Assembly: GCA_013816685.1 (NCBI GenBank)
Contig: JACDDX010000138.1
Location: 1 to 5,374, forward strand
DNA: 5,374 nucleotides
Origin: Gemmatimonadales bacterium
GTDB lineage: Bacteria > Gemmatimonadota > Gemmatimonadetes > Gemmatimonadales > GWC2-71-9
Direction: 5' to 3'
The position numbers were made by a program, and so were the translations under genes. The notes beneath the pieces are model-generated. The model ran no database searches. It was not told the origin of the DNA and saw nothing but the letters and a program-made list of their open reading frames with translations. Every line of letters starts with the position of its first letter. The first letter of the stretch is position 1. This document shows positions 1-5,374 of the stretch, piece after piece.

Positions 1-16
1 TCGAGGTGCACCTCGA
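1..16. repeat. 16-base perfect palindrome at the window edge
   Basis: Positions 1-16 read the same on both strands (TCGAGGTG followed by CACCTCGA). It lies inside the beginning of the partial gene and spells ordinary codons (F-E-V-H-L). The left flank is outside the window, so I cannot tell whether the symmetry extends. It may be chance in GC-rich coding DNA. Confidence 0.3.
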
Positions 17-77
17 ACGCGGCGCCGGGCCGGTCGAGCAGGAGGCCGGGGCCGGTGAGCCGGCGGGAGTCGAGCAT
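1..77 (-). CDS. Unidentified protein, N-terminal fragment, downstream of cphA (possible Mur-ligase-like partner)
   Basis: Only the first 25 complete codons are inside the window; the gene continues past the left edge. The ATG at 77-75 is preceded by AGGTGA eight bases upstream, and an in-frame GTG at 89-87 is an alternative start four codons earlier. The visible protein begins MLDSRRLTGPGLLLDRPGAA. It has no signal peptide or membrane segment. Coding is supported by the Shine-Dalgarno site, the 28-base spacing from the cphA stop, and GC-rich third positions like those of its neighbours. The opening 'DSRRLTGP..L...PGA' resembles, from memory, the start of Mur-ligase-like proteins found beside cyanophycin genes in some bacteria, but 25 residues cannot establish this. 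Its position makes a role linked to cyanophycin or amino-acid ligation plausible. That it is a gene is fairly sure; its function is unknown. Confidence 0.6.
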   Translation of the reverse strand, partial: MLDSRRLTGPGLLLDRPGAAFEVHL

Positions 78-85
78 CGCGGTGG

Positions 86-91
86 TCACCT
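86..91 (-). promoter_or_regulatory. Ribosome-binding site for the gene at the left edge
   Basis: AGGTGA on the minus strand lies eight bases before the ATG at 77-75. It supports that ATG over the GTG at 89-87, which sits inside this site. It falls in the 28-base gap after the cphA stop. No hairpin terminator is visible in that gap, so transcription probably continues from cphA. Confidence 0.5.
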
Positions 92-105
92 GTCGCCGGC
101 GGGCG

Positions 106-2898
106 TCAGTCCTCGGTCTCGGTCTCACGTGCGAGCCAGACGCCCCGCTCCTCGCGCACGAATTCCCGCCGCGCATCATTCCGGGGCCCGGTCTCGACGG
201 GGGACTCGGGTCGTGCCGCGCGGGTGCGGGTCGGAACCGGCGCGCTCGCCTCCTGGGGCCGGTACCCGATGATCTGCTTCCACGACCGGGTGATCTGGTC
301 GCCGAAGATGAGCAGCAGGTCGCCGGGCTGCGCCTCACGCAGCGCCGCGTCCACCGCGGCCTGCTCCTCGGGAATCACTGCGATCTGATCCTCGGTCACC
401 CCGTGCTCGCGCAGCGCCTCCTCGAGCAACCGGGGCACCTCGTCGCCCTGGCGGCCGCGAAGGTTGTCGTCCCGCCGGCAGATGTAGCGATCGAAGCAGC
501 CCGCTGCAATCCGCCCGATGTCACGGATATCCTGATCGCGACGGTCGCCCGGCGCGGCCAGCACGGCGATGCGCCGCCCGCGGACCTCGAGCCGGTCGGC
601 AAGACTGCACATCGCCTCGACCGCATGCGGGTTGTGGCCGTAGTCGAGAATGACCTTGAACGGGTGCTCGGAGAAGATGTTCATCCGGCCCGGCGCCTGG
701 AAGAAAGTCGTGTCGAAGGTGCGGAGACCGTGGCGGATGTCTTCCAGCTTGAGGCCCATGCTGAAGGCCATGGCCGCGGCGAACATGGCGTTCTGGACGT
801 TGTGGGCGGCGCGGCCTTCGAGCGTCGCGGGAATCAGGTGAGTCCAGAGCAGCGGAATGTGCGCGCCCCGGTCGTAGATGGTGATCATCTGGCCCTTCAC
901 TCCCGACTCCAGCACCACCCCGCGCCCGCCCGCCTCCACGTGCTCCCGCACCAGCGCATGCGTCGGATCGGTCGTCACGTAGCAGAGATGCCTGGCCCGC
1001 GTGTAGTCAGCCATCTTGAGACAGAGCGGGTCGTCCGCGTTGAGCACCGCGGTGTCGCGCGCCACCTCGACCACGATGCGCTTGACCTCCGCGAGCTGCT
1101 CCAGCGTCCCCACGCCCCGGAGACCCAGGTGATCGGCCTTGATGTTGAGCACCGCGCCGACGTCGCAGTGGCGCACACCCATGCCGGCGCGCAGCAATCC
1201 GCCCCGCGCCACCTCCAGCACCGCCAGATCGACGTTCGGATCGCTGAGCACCATGCGGGTCGCCACCGGTCCGGTCATGTCACCCGGTACCGTGCGCTGG
1301 CCGTCGATGTACACGCCGTCGGTGGTCGTGAGCCCGACGTGATGTCCCGCGAGCTTCTGGATGTGAGCCAGCATCCGCGCGGTCGTGGTCTTGCCGTTGG
1401 TGCCGGTGACCGCCGCGATGGGAATCCGGCTGGGACTCCCCGCCGGAAAGAGCATCTCGATTACCGGTGCCGCCACATCGCGCGCCCGGCCCTCGCTCGG
1501 CGCCATGTGCATCCGGAACCCCGGCGCCGCGTTCACCTCGCAGATGGCGCCACCGACCTCCTTGTACGACTCGGTGATGTCGGTCGTGAGAAAGTCCACG
1601 CCCCCGACATCCAGCCCGATTGCCCGCACCGCCCGCTCCGCCATCTCGGCGTTGTCGGGATGCACCAGATCGGTCATGTCGGTTGCGGTCCCGCCGGTCG
1701 AGAGATTGCCGGTCGAGCGGAGCGGCACGTGCTCCCCGGCCGCAGGCACGCTCGTTCGGGTGTAGCCCCTCGCCTCCAGCAGCCGCTCGGCCTGCTCGTC
1801 GAGCTCCAGCCGGGTCAGCACCTTTTCGTGGCCGATGCCACGCCGCGGATCGGCGTTGACCTGCTCGACCAGCGCCTCGACCGTGCTCCGTCCGTCGCCG
1901 GTGAGGTGCCCCGGCACCCGTCGGCTCACCGCCACCAGCTTGCCGTTCACCACCAGCATCCGGTGGTCGTCGCCCCGGATGAAGCTCTCGACGATGACGC
2001 TCCGGCTGTGCTCGCGCGCGGTCTCGAAACCCGCGCGCACCTCCTCGGCCGTCGTCAGCCCGATGCTGACGCCGCGCCCGTGATTGGCGTTGTACGGCTT
2101 CACCACCACCGGGTAGCCCACCCGCTCCGCGGCCGCGACCGCGTCCTCGACCTCTTGCACCAGGCGCTGCTTCGGGACGGGAAGACCGAGGTTGCCGAGC
2201 AGCCGGTTGGTCTCCTCCTTGTCCGATGCCAGCTCCACGGAGACGTGCGGTGTGCGGCCGGTGATCGTCGCCTGGATCCGCTGCTGGAATCGCCCGTGGC
2301 CGAGCTGGATGAGACTCTGCTCGTTCATCCGGATCCAGGGAATGCCCCGCTCCTCGGCTGCCCGCACCAGCGCGGCCGTGCTCGGACCCAGTGCCCGGCG
2401 CTGGGTGAACCGGATGAATTCGTCCCGCGCCACGGCCCAGTCGAAGTGGGCCGGGAGATCGCCTTCGCAGCGGAGCTCGGGCGGCAGCAGCGAGTGGAGG
2501 AGGGTGAGACCAAGGCGGCCGGCTTCCGGGCCGACCTCCTCCTGCTCGTACTGGTAGATGACGTAATAGTGGCCGCGGGGACCGTTCGAGCGGGTCTTGC
2601 CAAAGGTGACGTGCTCGCCGGCCACGTTCTGCAGCTCGATGGCGACGTGTTCGAGGATGTGGCCCATCCAGGTGCCGTCGCCCTCGGTCAGGCGGCGGAC
2701 GAAGCCGCCTTTCACCCCATAGCTGCAGGTGTGGGTGTGCAGCCCCGGCAGCGCCGCGAGCAGCGGATCGGTGAACGCCGGACCGAGCTTGCCCGAGGGC
2801 CAGTCTTCGAGCGGGCCCAGATCCACGTGCAGCCGGATGACGGGAAACCGGGCGTAGAGACTGGGGCCGACGTAGACCGCCTGGTCAAGGATACGCAT
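106..2898 (-). CDS. cphA: Cyanophycin synthetase CphA
   Basis: The product (930 residues) makes cyanophycin in the cytoplasm: it activates the backbone C-terminus with ATP and adds Asp, then activates the Asp beta-carboxyl and adds Arg. An N-terminal domain covers about residues 1-160 and contains HILEH at 80-84. The ATP-grasp domain that adds Asp spans about 200-485, with QQRIQATIT at 205-213, VVVKPYNANHGRGVSIG at 264-280, GDDHR at 309-313, LTGDGRSTV near 332-340 and EVNAAPGFRMH at 454-464. The Mur-ligase-like domain that adds Arg starts near 490, with P-loop GTNGKTT at 499-505, LEVARGG at 561-567, NIKADHLG at 585-592, PGR at 736-738 and DYGHNPHA at 752-759. Cyanobacterial enzymes are about 870-880 residues; here a charged tail of about 50 residues (881-930) follows the last conserved block. 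The ATG overlaps the end of cphB and has GGGAG five bases upstream. All core motifs are intact, so it should be active. Confidence 0.97.
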   Translation of the reverse strand: MRILDQAVYVGPSLYARFPVIRLHVDLGPLEDWPSGKLGPAFTDPLLAALPGLHTHTCSYGVKGGFVRRLTEGDGTWMGHILEHVAIELQNVAGEHVTFGKTRSNGPRGHYYVIYQYEQEEVGPEAGRLGLTLLHSLLPPELRCEGDLPAHFDWAVARDEFIRFTQRRALGPSTAALVRAAEERGIPWIRMNEQSLIQLGHGRFQQRIQATITGRTPHVSVELASDKEETNRLLGNLGLPVPKQRLVQEVEDAVAAAERVGYPVVVKPYNANHGRGVSIGLTTAEEVRAGFETAREHSRSVIVESFIRGDDHRMLVVNGKLVAVSRRVPGHLTGDGRSTVEALVEQVNADPRRGIGHEKVLTRLELDEQAERLLEARGYTRTSVPAAGEHVPLRSTGNLSTGGTATDMTDLVHPDNAEMAERAVRAIGLDVGGVDFLTTDITESYKEVGGAICEVNAAPGFRMHMAPSEGRARDVAAPVIEMLFPAGSPSRIPIAAVTGTNGKTTTARMLAHIQKLAGHHVGLTTTDGVYIDGQRTVPGDMTGPVATRMVLSDPNVDLAVLEVARGGLLRAGMGVRHCDVGAVLNIKADHLGLRGVGTLEQLAEVKRIVVEVARDTAVLNADDPLCLKMADYTRARHLCYVTTDPTHALVREHVEAGGRGVVLESGVKGQMITIYDRGAHIPLLWTHLIPATLEGRAAHNVQNAMFAAAMAFSMGLKLEDIRHGLRTFDTTFFQAPGRMNIFSEHPFKVILDYGHNPHAVEAMCSLADRLEVRGRRIAVLAAPGDRRDQDIRDIGRIAAGCFDRYICRRDDNLRGRQGDEVPRLLEEALREHGVTEDQIAVIPEEQAAVDAALREAQPGDLLLIFGDQITRSWKQIIGYRPQEASAPVPTRTRAARPESPVETGPRNDARREFVREERGVWLARETETED

Positions 2899-3742
2899 GG
2901 TGACTCCCGGAGACCCGTTCCGCGATCACTAGGGCCGCCGCCGCCACCCGGGTGTGGAGGTGGAAGGTCGAGCCGCGGTCGAGCAGGTGCAGCTTGAGGT
3001 TGATGAGGCACACCGGGTCGTTCTTCCGCACCCGCGCCATGGAGCTGAACTGGAGATCGGACGGATCGACGACCGTGATCGCGCCGCCGCCCACGACCTC
3101 GAGCGTCTCGTCGGGCCCGATGAACGCGGCGGTGTTCTCGTCGAGGCCGATTCCGATCGCGAACGGGTTGTAGGCGAGCGCGGTGAGCAGCCGGCCCAGC
3201 CGGTCGCGCTGGCGGAAGTGCTGGTCGATGATGATCCGGTTGGTGAGACCGAGGCCCGGCGCGAGGGTCACGGCCCTGGCGCGGGGCGACGCGCCTTCCT
3301 TGCCGAACGCGATCATATGCTCGCAGAGGAACGCGGCGCCTGCCGAGGTGCCCGCGACGTGCATCCCTTCACGGTTGCGGCGCCGAAGAGTCTTGGCTAC
3401 CTCCGTGCCGCCGAGCATGGTGCTGAGCCGAAGCTGGTTGCCGCCGGTGAGGAACACGCCGTCGGCCCGGTCGAGGGTATCGAGCACCTCGGGGCGGGCG
3501 CAGTCAGAGCGGCTCTCGATCGGGAGGACGATCGCCTCGCGGGTGCCCAATCCGGTGAAGATCTCAGCATAGCGCGCTCCCGTGTCCTCCAGCGCGGAGG
3601 CGGTCGGGATGATCGCCACCCGGCCCGCACCCGAGTCGCAGAGCGCGGCGAACCGGCGGAGAATCGCGACGTCGCCGATCTTCTCCTCCGCGCCTCCGAC
3701 CGGAATGATGTAGCCCCGTACCGGCTCCGCCGTCGTCCCCAC
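2885..3742 (-). CDS. cphB: Cyanophycinase CphB (peptidase family S51, intracellular)
   Basis: The product (285 residues) is a serine-type exopeptidase that degrades cyanophycin to beta-Asp-Arg dipeptides. It has the S51 fold signatures: YIIPVGGAEEK at 11-21, VAIIPTAS at 42-49, FLTGGNQ at 97-103, and the nucleophile elbow GTSAGA at 131-136 with Ser133. DQHF at 173-176 is followed by QRDRLGRL at 178-185. By analogy with Synechocystis CphB, Ser133 and His175 are catalytic and Gln103, Asp173, Gln174, Arg179, Arg181 and Arg184 line the substrate pocket; all are present. There is no signal peptide, unlike the secreted CphE enzymes, so it should mobilise the cell's own store. The start is GTG at 3742-3740, with AGGAG six bases upstream. 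Length fits the family (about 270-290). Its last 14 bases overlap the start of cphA, suggesting coupled translation. Confidence 0.96.
   Translation of the reverse strand: MGTTAEPVRGYIIPVGGAEEKIGDVAILRRFAALCDSGAGRVAIIPTASALEDTGARYAEIFTGLGTREAIVLPIESRSDCARPEVLDTLDRADGVFLTGGNQLRLSTMLGGTEVAKTLRRRNREGMHVAGTSAGAAFLCEHMIAFGKEGASPRARAVTLAPGLGLTNRIIIDQHFRQRDRLGRLLTALAYNPFAIGIGLDENTAAFIGPDETLEVVGGGAITVVDPSDLQFSSMARVRKNDPVCLINLKLHLLDRGSTFHLHTRVAAAALVIAERVSGSHHAYP
2904..2908 (-). promoter_or_regulatory. Ribosome-binding site for cphA, inside cphB
   Basis: GGGAG on the minus strand lies five bases before the cphA ATG at 2898-2896 and within the last codons of cphB. It fixes the cphA start. Ribosomes finishing cphB at 2885 pass through this site and the start codon, which fits translational coupling. 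Confidence 0.6.
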
Positions 3743-3748
3743 CGATCG

Positions 3749-3753
3749 CTCCT
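3749..3753 (-). promoter_or_regulatory. Ribosome-binding site for cphB
   Basis: AGGAG, within GAGAGGAG on the minus strand, lies six bases before the GTG start at 3742-3740. It is the strongest Shine-Dalgarno match in the window and supports the GTG as the true start. It sits in the 63-base gap after iadA (3743-3805), in which I see no convincing terminator hairpin. Confidence 0.7.
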
Positions 3754-3805
3754 CTCGCCCGGATTCCCACCGCCTGCGCCCGCCAAGATACTCCAGGCAT
3801 GCGAA

Positions 3806-4987
3806 CTACGTCGTTCCGCCGCCTTCGCGCTCGAAGGTGCCGCGGACGATGGGCACGCCGTCGCGCAGGTGCCAGCGGCCCCGCGCCATCACGTCGGTGA
3901 TGCCGCCCCGGTCGTCCAGCACCAGCAGGTCGGCATCGCTTCCTGCCGCCAGCCGGCCCTTCCGCTCCAGCCGGAGCACCCGCGCCGGGTTCGCGGTGAA
4001 GACCGGCAGCACTCGCTCCAGCGGATAGCCGCGCGCCAGCAGCCAGCACATCGTCTCGCTCAGCGCACTGGGTTGGCCCACGTCCATGGCGGTGACCCGC
4101 CCCTCGACATCGAACGACGGCAGACACCCGCCGCCGTCGGAGCTCGCGGTGAGCCGCCCCGGCGGGAGGCCGGCGTCGAGATATTGCGCGATCGCCTCGC
4201 CCGCGAGCCACTCGTCGTCGTCGCCGCTGGGTGGGAAGGCGGTGACGTCCACGGTGCAGCCCCGCTCGGCCAGCGCCATCGCCTCGGACCAGAGGGCGCG
4301 CTTCCGGTTGACGTGGGTCGGGTAGAAGACGGCCGGCGGCAGCTCGCTCTGGTCCAGCGCGGCGCGCACCAGCGCCAGTCCGCGCTCGCCTTCGCCCAGG
4401 TGCAGGTGCAGTACACCCGCCTTGCCGCTCATCAGCCCGCCGACGTGTGCCTCGGCCGCGACCTTGAGCAGATCGTCGAGCGACGGCTGGCTGGAGCGGT
4501 GGTCGCTGATGGCGATCTCGCCGACGCCGACGACCAGGTCGATGAGGACCAGATCGCCCCTCACGCTGCCGGTGACCGTGGCGGGCGGCAGATGGTAGCC
4601 ACCGCTCCAGCAGTAGGCGCTCAGCCCTTCGGCGATGAGGCCGCGGGCCACCGTCACCAGCTCGGCCGGCGTCCGCACGATGTCGTCGGTGCCGAGCAGG
4701 CCCACCGCCGTGGTGGTGCCCGCGCGGGTCAGCCGGCTCAGCAGCACCGGGGGCACCCGGGTGTTCGGCCCGGCCTCGCCGCCGCCGCCGGTGAGGTGCA
4801 CGTGCACGTCGATGAAACCCGGCACGACCCGCCGGCCGCCGAGGTCGTGCTCTTCGACGCCGAGTGTGCGGGGCAGGGTGGGCGCGGCGGCGCCGATCCA
4901 CACGATCGATTCGCCTGCGACGAGGATGTGCGCGGGACCCTGAGGCGCGGGGTCGTAGAGCTCGACGTTGCGGAGGAGGTGCAGCAT
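3806..4987 (-). CDS. iadA: Isoaspartyl (beta-aspartyl) dipeptidase, amidohydrolase superfamily
   Basis: The product (393 residues; E. coli IadA is about 390) hydrolyses beta-Asp-X dipeptides. Beside cphB, its likely substrate is beta-Asp-Arg, giving Asp and Arg. Metal site and pocket motifs are visible: VPGFIDVHVHLTGGGGEAGP at 55-74 (His62, His64, Glu71), GGYHLPP at 129-135 (Tyr131), ISDHRS at 160-165, HLHLG at 194-198 (His196), PTHVNR at 223-228 (His225, Arg228) and SSDGGG at 282-287 (Asp284). The C-terminal segment GRLAAGSDADLLVLD (344-358) is typical of the small beta domain of amidohydrolases. Two oddities stand out: the bridging carboxylated lysine of E. coli IadA (Lys162) appears to be Glu157 here, and there is a short acidic insertion (SGDDDE) at 254-259. 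The ATG at 4987-4985 has no Shine-Dalgarno sequence. There is no signal peptide, so it acts in the cytoplasm. Confidence 0.93.
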   Translation of the reverse strand: MLHLLRNVELYDPAPQGPAHILVAGESIVWIGAAAPTLPRTLGVEEHDLGGRRVVPGFIDVHVHLTGGGGEAGPNTRVPPVLLSRLTRAGTTTAVGLLGTDDIVRTPAELVTVARGLIAEGLSAYCWSGGYHLPPATVTGSVRGDLVLIDLVVGVGEIAISDHRSSQPSLDDLLKVAAEAHVGGLMSGKAGVLHLHLGEGERGLALVRAALDQSELPPAVFYPTHVNRKRALWSEAMALAERGCTVDVTAFPPSGDDDEWLAGEAIAQYLDAGLPPGRLTASSDGGGCLPSFDVEGRVTAMDVGQPSALSETMCWLLARGYPLERVLPVFTANPARVLRLERKGRLAAGSDADLLVLDDRGGITDVMARGRWHLRDGVPIVRGTFEREGGGTT

Positions 4988-4992
4988 GAGGG

Positions 4993-4998
4993 AAAGTA
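4993..4998 (-). promoter_or_regulatory. Possible -10 element just upstream of iadA (leaderless start)
   Basis: The 29-base gap between the upstream stop and iadA is more AT-rich than the rest of the window and holds TACTTT on the minus strand, a TANNNT match, ending five bases before the iadA ATG. No Shine-Dalgarno sequence is present. This spacing would put the transcript start at or next to the ATG, as in leaderless mRNAs. No good -35 hexamer is seen at 17 bases, so the call is tentative. Confidence 0.25.
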
Positions 4999-5016
4999 CT
5001 AAGAGCGAGCGTGATG

Positions 5017-5374
5017 CTAGAGCGTGAAGCCGCCGACCGCGCTGGTCAGCCGTTCGGCCACACCGGCGAGGTGGCCGGCGGAACTGGAGATCTCCTCGGT
5101 GGCGGCGTTGAGCTCCTCGGCCGCGGCGGCGATCTCCTGAGCGGCGGCCGCGTAATCCTCGGTGCCGGCCGACACTTCACGCATCCGGCCGGCGATCCCT
5201 TCGATGAGGCCGCGGACCTCGCCGGCCGATTCGGAGATGCGGCGCGTCCACTCGTCGTTGGCCTCCGCATCGGCTGCCACGTCCATCAGCCCGACCGACG
5301 CGGCCTTTGCCGCTTCGCGCGCGGCCGCCCCACCCTCCCCCAGCCGCAGCAGCCGCTCCCGCGCAGTATGCACC
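5017..5374 (-). CDS. Methyl-accepting chemotaxis protein-like coiled-coil, C-terminal fragment
   Basis: Only the last 118 codons are visible; the reading frame is open to the right edge and the gene almost certainly starts outside the window (the GTG at 5373-5371 is probably internal). The product is Ala- and Glu-rich and helical. The segments RISESAGEVRGLIEGIAGRM (about residues 45-64) and AQEIAAAAEELNAATEEISS (about 78-97), then a final L..V..F pattern ending GGFTL, match the descending helix of the MCP cytoplasmic signalling bundle. The conserved hairpin tip that binds CheA and CheW would lie further 5' and is not visible, so a true receptor cannot be told from another MCP-type coiled-coil protein. 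It ends with TAG 29 bases before iadA on the same strand. Whether it belongs to the cyanophycin operon is unclear; a chance neighbour is quite possible. Confidence 0.75.
   Translation of the reverse strand, partial: VHTARERLLRLGEGGAAAREAAKAASVGLMDVAADAEANDEWTRRISESAGEVRGLIEGIAGRMREVSAGTEDYAAAAQEIAAAAEELNAATEEISSSAGHLAGVAERLTSAVGGFTL

Noticed and set aside
78..105. Possible terminator after cphA
   Set aside because: The 28-base gap has no stable stem-loop followed by a T run, and it contains a good ribosome-binding site for the next gene.
55..2997. Very long open frame of 980 codons on the plus strand, antisense to cphA
   Set aside because: It mirrors the cphA codon pattern: in GC-rich genes the opposite strand rarely has stops. 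The translation is rich in Arg, His, Pro and Val with no recognisable domain, while the minus strand encodes an intact CphA.
3743..3805. Possible promoter or terminator between iadA and cphB
   Set aside because: I found no convincing -10/-35 pair and no hairpin with a T tract; only the cphB ribosome-binding site stands out.
4796..4807. Palindrome GTGCACGTGCAC
   Set aside because: It encodes the conserved DVHVHL metal-binding motif of the dipeptidase, so protein constraint explains it.
3564..4901. Minus-strand open frame of 445 codons overlapping iadA and cphB out of frame
   Set aside because: Its product is an Arg/Ala/Gly/Pro-rich low-complexity translation typical of a shifted frame of GC-rich genes; iadA and cphB explain this DNA.
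2954..5002. Open frame of 682 codons on the plus strand, antisense to cphB and iadA
   Set aside because: Same antisense effect. It crosses two well-supported genes and their gap, and shows no family motif or ribosome-binding site.

Overview
This is a GC-rich bacterial window in which every supported gene lies on the minus strand, so transcription runs from the right edge to the left edge. The genes are tightly packed. In transcription order they are: the 3' end of a methyl-accepting-chemotaxis-like coiled-coil protein (right edge to 5017), an isoaspartyl dipeptidase (iadA, 4987-3806), an intracellular cyanophycinase (cphB, 3742-2885), a cyanophycin synthetase (cphA, 2898-106), and the first 25 codons of another gene that runs off the left edge (77-1). 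No stretch of more than about 65 bases lacks a gene, and I saw no rRNA, tRNA, CRISPR array, insertion sequence or convincing terminator.

The central three genes form a complete cycle for cyanophycin, the bacterial nitrogen, carbon and energy store made of a poly-aspartate backbone with arginine on each beta-carboxyl. CphA builds the polymer from Asp and Arg with ATP. CphB cuts it into beta-Asp-Arg dipeptides. IadA, an amidohydrolase that cleaves isoaspartyl bonds, can split those dipeptides into free Asp and Arg. The cphB and cphA frames overlap by 14 bases, and iadA and cphB are 63 bases apart, so an operon is likely. The partial gene downstream of cphA begins 28 bases after its stop behind a good ribosome-binding site, so it probably belongs to the same unit.

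The organism is not named by the sequence. The high GC, the cyanophycin proteins with a C-terminal extension and an iadA-cphB-cphA order suggest a heterotrophic soil or aquatic bacterium (Gemmatimonadota, Acidobacteriota or Proteobacteria are plausible) rather than a cyanobacterium. This placement is a weak inference.

The points most worth a second look are the dipeptidase, where a glutamate stands at the place of the metal-bridging carboxylated lysine of E. coli IadA; the HxxEH motif in the N-terminal domain of CphA; the roughly 50-residue charged tail of CphA; and the unidentified gene at the left edge that may be an extra cyanophycin-pathway component.
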